Assembly (NCBI RefSeq): GCF_037026685.1
Contig: NZ_JBANET010000016.1
Coordinates: forward strand, 53,892-117,891
DNA from: Orrella sp037026685
GTDB lineage: Bacteria > Pseudomonadota > Gammaproteobacteria > Burkholderiales > Burkholderiaceae_B
Direction of reading: 5' to 3'
DNA length: 64,000 bases
The notes below the pieces were generated by a model. The model saw only the letters and a program-made list of their open reading frames with translations, had not been told where the DNA came from and did not search any database. Position numbers and translations under genes: made by a program. Shown piece after piece: positions 16,668-26,549 of this stretch; position 1 is the first letter of the stretch; each line of letters opens with the position of its first letter.

Positions 16668-17735
16668 TCAGCCTTCGAACAGCCCGCCGCTGTGCAGGCC
16701 GCCGGGCACCGCCAGGCCCAGATGCCGCCAGGTGGTCTGCGTGGCCATGCGCCCGCGCGGGGTGCGCTGCAGGAAGCCGTGCTGGATCAGGTAGGGTTCG
16801 ATCACGTCTTCGATGGTGTCGCGCTCCTCGCCGATCGCCGCCGCCAGGCTGTCCACGCCCACCGGGCCGCCGTCGAACTTGTGCACGATGGCCTCGAGCA
16901 GCTTGCGGTCCATCAGGTCCAGGCCCTGCGGGTCGACCTCGAGCATGCTGAGCGCGGCCGCGGCCACCGGCCCTTCGATCGCGCCGCGCGCCTTGACCTC
17001 GGCATAGTCGCGCACACGGCGCAGCAGCCGGTTGGCGATGCGCGGCGTGCCGCGCGCGCGGCGCGCGATCTCGGCCGCGCCCTCGGGCGTGATGGCCGCG
17101 CCCAGCAGCCCCGCGCTGCGCGAGACGATGCGCGCCAGGTCGTCGGGCGTGTAGAACTCCAGGCGCGAGACGATGCCGAAGCGGTCGCGCAGCGGGTTGG
17201 TCAGCATGCCGGCGCGGGTGGTCGCGCCCACCAGCGTGAAGGGCTGCAGGTCGAGCTTGACGCTGCGCGCGGCCGGGCCTTCGCCGATCAGGATGTCGAT
17301 CTGGAAGTCCTCCAGCGCGGGGTAGAGGATTTCCTCGACCACCGGCGACAGGCGGTGGATCTCGTCGATGAACAGCACGTCGTTCTTCTCGAGATTGGTC
17401 AGCAGCGCGGCCAGGTCGCCAGGGCGCTCGAGCACGGGGCCGGAGGTCTGGCGCAGGTTCACGCCCATTTCGGCCGCGACGATGTGCGCCAGCGTGGTCT
17501 TGCCCAGGCCCGGCGGGCCGAACAGCAGCACGTGGTCCAGGGACTCGCCGCGCTGGCGGGCGGCCTGGATGAAGATCTCCAGCTGCTCGCGCACCCGCTG
17601 CTGGCCGACGTAGTCGCCCAGCACCTTGGGGCGCAGGGCGCGCTCCACCGATTCTTCGTTGGGGGAGGCGGGCTTGGGCGTCACCAGGCGGGACGGCTCG
17701 CCCAGCGAGGAAAGGGAGTCGGACTGGATGGCCAT
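16668..17735 (-). CDS. ruvB: Holliday junction branch-migration ATPase RuvB
   Basis: A 355-residue AAA+ motor that drives Holliday-junction branch migration with RuvA. N-terminal ALRPKVLGDYVGQQRVREQLEIFI, Walker A GPPGLGKTTLAHI, Walker B DVLFIDEIHRLSP, sensor 1 VGATTRAG and the C-terminal winged helix ending GFLQRTPRGRMAT are all present. ruvA and ruvC are not adjacent, so ruvB stands alone here, unlike the ruvAB operon of many proteobacteria. It is convergent with the metallopeptidase gene and divergent from the PLP dehydratase gene. Confidence 0.97.
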   Translation of the reverse strand: MAIQSDSLSSLGEPSRLVTPKPASPNEESVERALRPKVLGDYVGQQRVREQLEIFIQAARQRGESLDHVLLFGPPGLGKTTLAHIVAAEMGVNLRQTSGPVLERPGDLAALLTNLEKNDVLFIDEIHRLSPVVEEILYPALEDFQIDILIGEGPAARSVKLDLQPFTLVGATTRAGMLTNPLRDRFGIVSRLEFYTPDDLARIVSRSAGLLGAAITPEGAAEIARRARGTPRIANRLLRRVRDYAEVKARGAIEGPVAAAALSMLEVDPQGLDLMDRKLLEAIVHKFDGGPVGVDSLAAAIGEERDTIEDVIEPYLIQHGFLQRTPRGRMATQTTWRHLGLAVPGGLHSGGLFEG

Positions 17736-17913
17736 GGCAATGACTGGATAAACGGACAGTCATCGTACACCAGAGCCGCGCGCCTTGTGCTTGCCCGGCA
17801 CGCCGCGCCGCGGGCGATTATCATCGGGGGCGTGGGCACGGCCGCCCGATGCATCCCGCCGCGCCAGCCTGCCCAGCCATGCCGCAGGAATTCCCAAGGA
17901 CCAATCCGCACCC

Positions 17914-18924
17914 ATGCCTACAGCCAGCCCCACCCCCGACCTGCCCACCTTCGCACACGTCCAGCGCGCCGCCCAGGTGCTGCAGGGCGTGGCGCACCGC
18001 ACGCCGGTGATGACTTCCGCCACCGCCGATGAACGGACCGGCGCGCGCGTCTTCTTCAAGTGCGAGAACTTCCAGCGCATGGGGGCGTTCAAGTTCCGCG
18101 GCGCCTATAACGCCATCGCCAACCTGGACCAGGCGCGCAAGCGCGCCGGCGTGCTGACCTTCTCGTCGGGCAACCATGCCCAGGCCATCGCGCTGGCCGC
18201 CCGGCTGCAAGGCGTGGCGGCCACCATCATCATGCCGCACGACGCCCCGGCGGCCAAGCGCGCGGCCACCGAAGGCTACGGCGGCAAGGTGGTGGTCTAC
18301 GACCGCTACCGGCAGGACCGCGAGGAAGTGGCCCGCCGGCTGCAGGCCGAAAGCGGCGCCGCGCTGATTCCGCCCTACGATCACGAGCACGTGATCGCCG
18401 GTCAGGGGACGGCCGCGCTCGAACTGTTCGAGGAGGCCGGGGCGCTGGACTACCTGTTCGTCTGCCTGGGCGGCGGCGGCCTGCTGGCCGGCTGCGCGCT
18501 GGCGGCCAAGGCCCTGCATCCGCAATGCACGGTGATCGGCGTCGAGCCCGAGGCGGGCAACGACGGCCAGCAGTCGCTGCGCAAGGGCGAGGTGGTGCGC
18601 ATTCCCACGCCCAAGTCCATTGCCGACGGGGCCTTGACCACGCACCTGGGCCGCCTGACCTTCCCGATCATCCAGCACAACGTGGCCGACATCTTGACGG
18701 TCACGGATGCCCAACTGGAAAACTCGGTGCGTTTCTTCGCCGAGCGCATGAAGATGGTGGTCGAGCCCACGGGCACGCTGGCCGCCACCGCGGTGCTGGA
18801 GCAATCCCTGGACCTGCGCGGCAAGCGGGTGGGCGTGGTGATCAGCGGCGGCAACGTCGACCTGAAGGCCTACGCGCGCATCCTGGCGGGTCCAGGCGAT
18901 CAAACGGACAGCCGCGCCGCGTAG
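17914..18924 (+). CDS. Threonine/serine dehydratase-family PLP enzyme
   Basis: A 336-residue fold-type II PLP enzyme. The Schiff-base lysine sits in MGAFKFRGAYN, the substrate loop is SSGNHAQAIALAA, and the phosphate-binding glycine loop is GGGGLLAG. Near the C-terminus is VVISGGNVDL. It lacks the ACT-like regulatory domains of biosynthetic IlvA. That places it with catabolic threonine/serine dehydratases, serine racemases and threo-3-hydroxyaspartate ammonia-lyases, which cannot be separated by eye. The expected reaction is deamination of a beta-hydroxy amino acid to a 2-oxo acid and ammonia. It is a single gene, convergent with miaA. Confidence 0.88.
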   Translation: MPTASPTPDLPTFAHVQRAAQVLQGVAHRTPVMTSATADERTGARVFFKCENFQRMGAFKFRGAYNAIANLDQARKRAGVLTFSSGNHAQAIALAARLQGVAATIIMPHDAPAAKRAATEGYGGKVVVYDRYRQDREEVARRLQAESGAALIPPYDHEHVIAGQGTAALELFEEAGALDYLFVCLGGGGLLAGCALAAKALHPQCTVIGVEPEAGNDGQQSLRKGEVVRIPTPKSIADGALTTHLGRLTFPIIQHNVADILTVTDAQLENSVRFFAERMKMVVEPTGTLAATAVLEQSLDLRGKRVGVVISGGNVDLKAYARILAGPGDQTDSRAA

Positions 18925-18933
18925 CGCCTTTTC

Positions 18934-18954
18934 CGCCGGGTTCCGGACCCGGCG
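18934..18954. other. Hairpin between convergent genes
   Basis: Eight-base arms CGCCGGGT (18934-18941) and ACCCGGCG (18947-18954) with a five-base loop fill the 32-bp gap between the PLP dehydratase and miaA stops. A short TTTT precedes it on the plus strand, but no T-run follows it on either strand. Probably a shared transcription block. Confidence 0.4.
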
Positions 18955-18956
18955 CG

Positions 18957-19934
18957 CTAAGGCCGTTCGCCCGCCAGCCAGCGCGCCGCGGCGGCCACCA
19001 CCCGGTCGGCGGCGTCGGGTGCCATGCAGTCGATGACCGTCTTGCCTTCCCAGCCGCGCAGCCAGGTCAGCTGCCTTTTCGCCAGCTGCCGTGTCGCGGC
19101 GATGGCCTGCTCCCGGGCCTGCCCGCGCGAGACTTCCCCGTCCAGCCAGGCCCACAGCTGCCGGTAGCCGACGCAGCGCACCGAGGGCAGGCCCGGGTGC
19201 AGGTCGCCGCGCGCGCGCAAGGCGCGCACCTCGTCTTCCAGGCCCGCGGCCAGCATCGCGTCAAAGCGCTGGGCGATGCGGGCGTGCAAGGCCAGCCGGT
19301 CCGAGGGCTCCAGGCTGAGCAAATGCAGCGGCGGCGCGGCCGGCGTCGGGCCGCCGCCCGGCTGCGCCGCCTGGCGCCCCAGCAGCGCCGACATCGGCTG
19401 GCCCGACACCAGGCAGATCTCCAGCGCGCGCTGGATGCGCTGGCTGTCGTTGGGCGCCAGGCGGGCGGCCGTGAGCGGGTCGTGGCGCGCCAGCTCCGCA
19501 TGCAGGGCGGGCCAGCCTTGGGCCGCGGCCCGGGCGTCGAGCTGCGCGCGCAAGGCCGGATCCGCGCGCGGCAGGTCGTCCAGGCCATCGCGCAGGGCCT
19601 TGTAGTACAGCATGGTGCCGCCGGCCAGCAGCGGGATGCGGCCGCGCGCGCGGATCTGGCCGATCAGCCGCAGCGCGTCGTCGCGGAACTCGGCTGCCGA
19701 ATACGATTGCGCGGGGTCGCGGATGTCCAGCAGGTGCTGGGGCGCCCGCGCGCGTTCAGCGGCGCCGGGCTTGGCCGTGCCGATGTCCATGCCGGTATAG
19801 ATGGTGGCCGAATCGACGTTGACGATCTCCACCGGCCAGCGTTCGGCGATGGCCAGCGTGGCGGCGCTTTTGCCGGCGGCGGTGGGGCCGGCCAGGCACA
19901 GCACTGGCCCGCCCGGGTCATGCGGGCGCGTCAT
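18957..19934 (-). CDS. miaA: tRNA dimethylallyltransferase MiaA
   Basis: A 325-residue enzyme that adds a dimethylallyl group to A37 of tRNAs reading UNN codons. The P-loop LAGPTAAGKSA is near the N-terminus, followed by the family motifs VNVDSATIYTGMDIGTAKP and HLLDIRDPAQSYSAAEFRDDA. RCVGYRQLWAWLDG and the C-terminal KRQLTWLRGW are also conserved. The ATG at 19934 overlaps the mutL TGA (ATGA), so it was preferred over an upstream start that would add 24 atypical residues. It is the last gene of tsaE-amiC-mutL-miaA; no hfq follows. Confidence 0.97.
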   Translation of the reverse strand: MTRPHDPGGPVLCLAGPTAAGKSAATLAIAERWPVEIVNVDSATIYTGMDIGTAKPGAAERARAPQHLLDIRDPAQSYSAAEFRDDALRLIGQIRARGRIPLLAGGTMLYYKALRDGLDDLPRADPALRAQLDARAAAQGWPALHAELARHDPLTAARLAPNDSQRIQRALEICLVSGQPMSALLGRQAAQPGGGPTPAAPPLHLLSLEPSDRLALHARIAQRFDAMLAAGLEDEVRALRARGDLHPGLPSVRCVGYRQLWAWLDGEVSRGQAREQAIAATRQLAKRQLTWLRGWEGKTVIDCMAPDAADRVVAAAARWLAGERP

Positions 19935-21919
19935 TGGCCGCGCAGGAACAGCTTGTCCAGGTCGGACACCGACCATTGCACCCAGGTGGGCCGGCCGTGG
20001 TTGCATTGGTCGGCGCGCTCGGTCTGTTCCATGCGCCGCAGCAGGGCGTTCATCTCGTCCAGCGTCAGGCGGCGGTTGGCGCGCACCGAGCCGTGGCAGG
20101 CCATGGTCGAGAGCAGCTGGTTGCGCTGCTCGAGCAGGCGTTGCGACACGCCCACCGTGGCCAGGTCGCGCAGCACGGCGCGCGCCAGCGTCTCGATGTC
20201 GCCCTTGGCCAGGATGGCCGGCACCGAACGCACCGCGATGGCGGCCGGGCCGGCCGGGCGCATCTCGAAGCCCAGTTCTTGCAGTTGTCCGGCGTGCTCC
20301 TCGACCAGGGCCACGTCCTTTTCCTGCGCATTGAAGACCACCGGCACCAGCAGGTCCTGGCGCGGCAGCGACTGGGCCTGCAGCGCCTGCTTGAGCTGTT
20401 CGTACACGACGCGCTCGTGCGCGGCATGCATGTCCACCAGCACCAGGCCCTGGCGGTTCTGCGCCACGATGTAGATGCCGTGCAGCTGGCCCAGCGCCAT
20501 GCCCAGCGGCATGTCGTCCTGCGCGGCCACTGCATCCGGGACACGCTGCGCCAGCCGCGCGGCCTCGAAGGCGGCCGGCGCCCCGGCCCCGGCTTCGGCC
20601 GCGCCCGACGCAGCGGAACCCGACGCATTGCCGTGGCCGGCCTCGCCGTCCAGCGGACGGTAGAAGCTGCGCCAGTCTTCAATGGGGCGGCCGTGCCCGG
20701 GTTGGCCGGACCCCGCCATGCCATAAGGCAGGCCGGGTTCGTGCAGGCGAAAGGGCACCTGGGTGTGCGGCCTGGCCGGCGCAACAGCCACGCCGGCGCC
20801 CGCCGCGGCGGCGCGGTCGGGCCCGGACGAGGCGCCGGGCGCGCCGTCCGGGCCGGCGGCGGCCCAGCCGGCCTGGCCCGGGCCCGGATCGCCCTGGGCG
20901 TCCTGCCGCGCCGCCTCGTCCAGGCCCGCGCCGCCGGTGCGGGCCAGCGCCTGGCCCACCACCTGGCTGACGAAGCGGTGCACCGCGCCGCTGTCGCGAA
21001 ACCGCACTTCGTGCTTGGCCGGATGCACGTTGACGTCCACCGCCAGCGGATCGATACGCAGGAACAGCACGTAGGCGGGCTGCCGGTCGCCGTGCAGCAC
21101 GTCGGCGTAGGCGGTGCGCAGCGCGTGCGAGACGGTGCGGTCGCGCACATAGCGGCCATTGACGTAAAGGTACTGCCGGTCGGCCCGCGCCCGCGCCGCG
21201 GTAGGGCGGGTAATCATGCCGGACAGGCTGGCCGCGCCGGCTTCGGCGTGCACCGGCAGTCCCTGCTCGGTGAACTCCGCGCCCAGCACGTCGCGGATGC
21301 GCTGCGGCGCCGGGGCCGGCGGCCAATGGCGCTGCACGCGTTCGTTGTGGCTCAGGCGAAAGGCGATGTGCGGATGGGCCAGCGCCACGCGCTCGAGCAC
21401 GTCCAGGCAGTGGCCCAGTTCCGTGCCTTCCGAGCGCAGGAACTTGCGCCGCGCCGGCACGGCGTCGAACAGCTGGCGCACGTCCACGGTGGTGCCCGGC
21501 GGCCCGGCGGCCGGTTCGGCCTGGCGGTCCCCCCCGCGAATCTGCCAGGCGTGGGACGCGCCGCGCGTGCGCGAGGTCAGGGTCAGCTGCGCCACCGAGG
21601 CGATGGAGGCCAGGGCTTCGCCGCGAAAGCCCATGGAAGCGACCGACTCCAGCTCGTCCAGGCTGCCGATCTTGCTGGTGGCGTGGCGCGCCAGCGCCAG
21701 CGGCAGTTCTTCGGGCGGTATGCCCACCCCGTCGTCGGTGACGGCGATGCGCTGGATGCCGCCGCCCTCCAGGCGCACCTCGATGGCGCGCGCGCCTGAA
21801 TCCACCGCGTTCTCCAGCAGCTCCTTGAGCACCGAGGCCGGCCGCTCGATGACCTCGCCGGCGGCGATCTGGCTGATCAGCAGGTCGGGCAGGGGGGCGA
21901 TGCGGCGGCGTTCGGTCAT
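19931..21919 (-). CDS. mutL: DNA mismatch repair protein MutL
   Basis: A 662-residue GHKL ATPase that couples MutS recognition to strand removal. N-terminal motifs are LPDLLISQIAAGEVIERPASV, ELLENAVDSGA, VTDDGVGIPPEEL and MGFRGEALASI. A long Pro/Gly/Ala-rich linker (about residues 340-470) joins the C-terminal dimerisation domain. That domain carries DMHAAHERVVYE, a version of the DQHAxxExxxxE metal-binding endonuclease motif with Gln replaced by Met. This suggests a nicking MutL, as expected in organisms without MutH. ATG at 21919 was preferred to a TTG nine bases upstream. Overlaps miaA by four bases. Confidence 0.97.
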   Translation of the reverse strand: MTERRRIAPLPDLLISQIAAGEVIERPASVLKELLENAVDSGARAIEVRLEGGGIQRIAVTDDGVGIPPEELPLALARHATSKIGSLDELESVASMGFRGEALASIASVAQLTLTSRTRGASHAWQIRGGDRQAEPAAGPPGTTVDVRQLFDAVPARRKFLRSEGTELGHCLDVLERVALAHPHIAFRLSHNERVQRHWPPAPAPQRIRDVLGAEFTEQGLPVHAEAGAASLSGMITRPTAARARADRQYLYVNGRYVRDRTVSHALRTAYADVLHGDRQPAYVLFLRIDPLAVDVNVHPAKHEVRFRDSGAVHRFVSQVVGQALARTGGAGLDEAARQDAQGDPGPGQAGWAAAGPDGAPGASSGPDRAAAAGAGVAVAPARPHTQVPFRLHEPGLPYGMAGSGQPGHGRPIEDWRSFYRPLDGEAGHGNASGSAASGAAEAGAGAPAAFEAARLAQRVPDAVAAQDDMPLGMALGQLHGIYIVAQNRQGLVLVDMHAAHERVVYEQLKQALQAQSLPRQDLLVPVVFNAQEKDVALVEEHAGQLQELGFEMRPAGPAAIAVRSVPAILAKGDIETLARAVLRDLATVGVSQRLLEQRNQLLSTMACHGSVRANRRLTLDEMNALLRRMEQTERADQCNHGRPTWVQWSVSDLDKLFLRGQ

Positions 21920-21988
21920 GTCAGGCAAGGCGGCTCAGGGGGCGAGCGGGAATTGTAGTCCCGCGGCCCGGCGCGGCCCGCCCGCCGC

Positions 21989-23377
21989 TCAGCCCACCGA
22001 GGCCAGCGGCGGATTGGCCGCGAAGTACCTTTCGATGCCCGTCATCATCGCGATGGCCAGCTTTTCCTGGTGCGCGCTGCTGCGCAGCAGGCGTTCCTCG
22101 GCCGGATTGCTGATGAAGGCGGTTTCCACCAGGATGGAGGGAATGTCCGGCGCGCGCAGCACGGCGAAGCCGGCCTGCTCCACGCGGGGCTTGTGCAGGC
22201 GGTTGATGGCCTTGATCTCCTCCAGCAGATGCGAGCCCACTTTCAGCGAATCGTTGATCTGCGCGGTGGTGGACAGGTCCAGCAGCACCTTGGCGATCTG
22301 CCGGTCCTGCGCGCCGATGTTCACCCCGCCGATCAGGTCGGCGGCGTTCTCCCGGCTGGCCAGCATGCGCGCGGTGGTGCTGCTGGCGCCGCGCTCGGAC
22401 AGCGCGAATACCGAGCTGCCGCGCGCCGTGGGCTTGATCCACGCGTCGGCATGGATGGAGATGAACAGGTCCGCCCGCACCCGCCGGGCCTTCTGCACGC
22501 GCACGTGCAGCGGCACGAAGAAGTCCTTGTCGCGCGTCATGTAGGCCCGCATGCCCGGCGTGGCGTCGATGCGCGCCTGCAGGCGCTTGGCGATCTGCAG
22601 CACCACGTCTTTTTCGCGGGTGCCGCCCGGGCCGATCGCGCCCGGATCCTCGCCGCCGTGGCCCGGGTCCAGCGCGATGGTCAGCGTGCGGCGGCGCGCC
22701 CGGGAAGGGGTCGAGGGCTGCGGCGCAGGCTTGGCCGGCGGACTGGGCTGCGGCGTGGGCAGGGCGATCTGGCCCGGCGCGGTGGGCGCCGGCGGCACGG
22801 CCTCCCCGGGCGTGGTGGGATTGTTGGCGATGTCCTCCAGGATCTTGGCCAGGGGATCGTCGTCCATGGCGCCCTGTTTTTTCAGCAGGGCGACGATGGG
22901 ATCCTGGGCGATCTTGGGGTACAGGTCCAGCACCAGCCGGTACTGGTATTCGCCCACGGGCTTGAGCGTGAATACCTGGGGGGCGATGGACTGCTTCAGG
23001 TCGAAGACCAGGCGCACCACGTTTTCGCGGTTCTGCGCCACGCGCACCGAGGCGATGTAGGGGTCGTCGGGCTGGACCTTGCGGATCAGGTCGTCCAGCG
23101 TGCGGGTCATGGTCAGGCCCTGGATGTCGACCACCAGGCGGTGCGGCCCTTCCAGGGTGAAGTGTTCGGCCTTGAGCTCGCTGTCCAGCTCCAGGGTGAT
23201 GCGGGTGTATTCGTCGGCGGGCCAGGTGCGCACCGCCAGGATGGTGGCTGCCTGGGCCATCCGGGGGATGACCGGCAGCAGCAGCAGGGTGGCCGCCGCA
23301 CCGATCAGGCGACGCCGGTTGGCCGCCTCGGGCTTTAGCCAGAGGCCTCGGGGGGGAAGTTCAGTGCGGTCAGCCAT
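21989..23377 (-). CDS. amiC: N-acetylmuramoyl-L-alanine amidase, AmiC type
   Basis: A 462-residue periplasmic amidase that cleaves septal peptidoglycan between MurNAc and L-Ala so that daughter cells separate. The N-terminus has a twin-arginine-like signal (RRRLIGAAATLLLLP, ending RMAQA), as in E. coli AmiA and AmiC. An AMIN domain follows (about residues 40-150), then a Pro-rich linker and the zinc Amidase_3 domain. Its zinc ligands lie in ALDPGHGGEDPGAIG and FISIHADAW, with a catalytic Glu in VETAFISN. The start codon lies inside the end of tsaE (43-bp overlap). It is 69 bp upstream of mutL in the same operon. Confidence 0.94.
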   Translation of the reverse strand: MADRTELPPRGLWLKPEAANRRRLIGAAATLLLLPVIPRMAQAATILAVRTWPADEYTRITLELDSELKAEHFTLEGPHRLVVDIQGLTMTRTLDDLIRKVQPDDPYIASVRVAQNRENVVRLVFDLKQSIAPQVFTLKPVGEYQYRLVLDLYPKIAQDPIVALLKKQGAMDDDPLAKILEDIANNPTTPGEAVPPAPTAPGQIALPTPQPSPPAKPAPQPSTPSRARRRTLTIALDPGHGGEDPGAIGPGGTREKDVVLQIAKRLQARIDATPGMRAYMTRDKDFFVPLHVRVQKARRVRADLFISIHADAWIKPTARGSSVFALSERGASSTTARMLASRENAADLIGGVNIGAQDRQIAKVLLDLSTTAQINDSLKVGSHLLEEIKAINRLHKPRVEQAGFAVLRAPDIPSILVETAFISNPAEERLLRSSAHQEKLAIAMMTGIERYFAANPPLASVG

Positions 23378-23841
23378 GATAGCCCTCGAGCGGTGTAGGC
23401 GGTCAGCAACGCTTGCCGGCCGGACCCTGCGTAGACCAGTTCGATGTCCAGATCGGGAGGGGGCAAAAGACCCTCCGCCCGCTCGGGCCATTCGATCAAA
23501 ACGAGCGCATCGTCACGCAGTATGTCGCGGAATCCGGCGTCGAGCCACTCACGCGCATCGCTAAATCTATAAAAATCAAGGTGATACAAGTATAAGTTAG
23601 AAATTTTATAGGATTCAAGTAGCGCATAGCTCGGACTTTTGATACGGCCTGTAATGCCGCAGGCCCGCAACAGGGCTCGCACCAGCGTGGTTTTGCCCGC
23701 GCCCAGCTCGCCGCGCAGGTGGATGCGTCCTCCCGCCGGCCCCCCGGAAGGCGGCACGGCCAGCGGGGCCAGGCGCCGGGCCAGCGCCTCGGTGGCCGCC
23801 TCCTCGGACAGGGACAGGCAGCGCGTGGCTAGGGCAGACAT
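23335..23841 (-). CDS. tsaE: tRNA t6A biosynthesis ATPase TsaE
   Basis: A 168-residue P-loop protein needed for the t6A37 modification of ANN-decoding tRNAs, acting with TsaB, TsaC and TsaD. Walker A is LRGELGAGKTTLVRALL; the switch region KSPSYALLESY and the family motif YHLDFYRFSDAREWLDAGF are intact, followed by VLIEWPERAEGLLP. It heads the tsaE-amiC-mutL-miaA run. A central stretch (about 23565-23640, coding YKISNLYLYHLDFYRFSD) is strikingly AT-rich and uses codons such as ATA, TTA and AAA that are rare in neighbouring genes. Confidence 0.95.
   Translation of the reverse strand: MSALATRCLSLSEEAATEALARRLAPLAVPPSGGPAGGRIHLRGELGAGKTTLVRALLRACGITGRIKSPSYALLESYKISNLYLYHLDFYRFSDAREWLDAGFRDILRDDALVLIEWPERAEGLLPPPDLDIELVYAGSGRQALLTAYTARGLSWLTALNFPPEASG
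23589..23618 (-). promoter_or_regulatory. Candidate promoter inside tsaE, reading toward amiC
   Basis: On the minus strand TTGAAT (23613-23618) and TATACT (23589-23594) are 18 bp apart, matching sigma-70 at 4/6 and 5/6. It sits in the AT-rich stretch of tsaE about 210 bp before the amiC start. It would let amiC-mutL-miaA be transcribed separately from tsaE. This is a hand-read prediction. Confidence 0.35.
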
Positions 23842-23913
23842 GGCGGCTCTCCAGTGGAAAAATGGGAAGGATTATAGGAAGCGGCGCCGGGCCGGCCGCA
23901 TCTGCTATCCTTG

Positions 23914-23929
23914 TGTGTATTGATACACA
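23914..23929. promoter_or_regulatory. Palindrome in the tsaE/fumC divergent gap
   Basis: A perfect inverted repeat TGTGTAT-TG-ATACACA lies in the 137-bp gap between the divergent tsaE and fumC starts, 50 bp before fumC. Such short AT-rich palindromes are typical regulator operators. The regulator is unknown, and the site does not match the FNR consensus. Confidence 0.35.
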
Positions 23930-23978
23930 TTCTCAATTGAACCGGGCCAGTTCGGCCCGCATCCGGAGCCGCACGTCC

Positions 23979-25367
<1,389 letters not shown>

Positions 25368-25438
25368 GGGGCCGCCGCGCCGCGGGGCAGGCCCGGCTGC
25401 GCGGGCGCGGCCCGCCTGCCGCCGAGCCGGCCGGCCGC

Positions 25439-26344
25439 TCAGCCGGCCAGCCATGCGGCGGCGGCCAGCCACAGGGGGATGGTGGCCGCCGAGATCACCG
25501 TGGCCAGCGAGACCTGCAGCGCCACCAGCCGGCCGTCCCCGCCCATGCGCATGGCCAGCACGTAGGCCGAGGAGGCCGGCGGCAGGGCGGCGAACAGCAG
25601 CAGCATCTGGCGGGTGAGCGCATCGAGCGCCAGCAGGTGTCCCACCGCCAGCGCGGCCAGCGGCAGCCACAGCAGCTTGACCGCCGTCATCCATGCCATC
25701 AGGCCTGCCTGCCCGCGTCCGCCCTGCCAGGTCAGGTTCGCGCCCACGCACAGTATGCCCAGCGCGACCGCTGCCGCGCCCAGGCGCGCCATGACCGTGT
25801 CCACCGGCCCGGGCAGCTGCAGCCCGGCCAGGTTGGCCGCCAGTCCGGCCAAGGTCGCCAGCACCAGCGGGTTGCGCACGATTTCGCGCAAGGGCCTGGC
25901 GCCGCTCTGGCGGGCCAGGGCATGCACGGCGGCGACGTTGACCAGCGGCACGGCAAAGCCCACGATCAGCGCCATCAGCGTTTGCCCGGCCGGGCCGGCC
26001 AGATTGGCCGCCAGCGCCAGGCCGATATAGGTATTGAAGCGGTAGGCGCATTGCGCCGTCGAGGCGTAGGCCAGCAGGGCCGGGCGCAGCAGCGGCTTGG
26101 CCAGCCAGGCCAGGACCATGCCCGCGCCGCAGACCAGGGCGGTGGCCAGCAGCAGGTCGGCCGCGGTCGCGGCGCTGATGGGGGTGCGCAGGATGGATTG
26201 GAACAGCAGGGCGGGAAACAGCACGAAATACACCAGCCGTTCCATGCCGGCAAAGAACTCGCGCGTGAAGGCCAGGCGGTGGTGCAGCAGCCATCCCAGG
26301 GCGACCAGCAGAAAATCGGGCAATACCAGCAGGACGACTGACAT
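25439..26344 (-). CDS. AEC-family (auxin efflux carrier) transporter
   Basis: A 301-residue membrane protein with about ten hydrophobic helices in two five-helix halves, the layout of AEC/BASS-fold carriers. Conserved features are the start VVLLVLPDFLLVALGWLL, the middle FNTYIGLALAANLAGP and, in the last helices, LPPASSAYVLAMRMGGDG. Bacterial members export or exchange dicarboxylates such as malate or malonate; the exact substrate is unknown. The ATG at 26344 was chosen because upstream in-frame residues are a low-complexity Gly/Pro/Arg stretch. It is divergent from the Bug-family gene with a 205-bp gap and convergent with fumC. Confidence 0.85.
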   Translation of the reverse strand: MSVVLLVLPDFLLVALGWLLHHRLAFTREFFAGMERLVYFVLFPALLFQSILRTPISAATAADLLLATALVCGAGMVLAWLAKPLLRPALLAYASTAQCAYRFNTYIGLALAANLAGPAGQTLMALIVGFAVPLVNVAAVHALARQSGARPLREIVRNPLVLATLAGLAANLAGLQLPGPVDTVMARLGAAAVALGILCVGANLTWQGGRGQAGLMAWMTAVKLLWLPLAALAVGHLLALDALTRQMLLLFAALPPASSAYVLAMRMGGDGRLVALQVSLATVISAATIPLWLAAAAWLAG

Positions 26345-26549
26345 CTTTATAGGGTGGAATAGGGTGCGGCGGCCCGGCGCGCCGCGCGCCTGGGGAAAGC
26401 CCCAAGCCTTGGCGGGCCCTTGCGGGGAAGATAGCTGATATTCTCCCCCATTCGAGCCGACCGCGCCGCCTGGCCCGAACAGGGGCGCGCCATGCCCCGG
26501 CTCAAACCTATCTCCCCTAGGCAAAAAACACTATATCCAGGAGTCAGCG

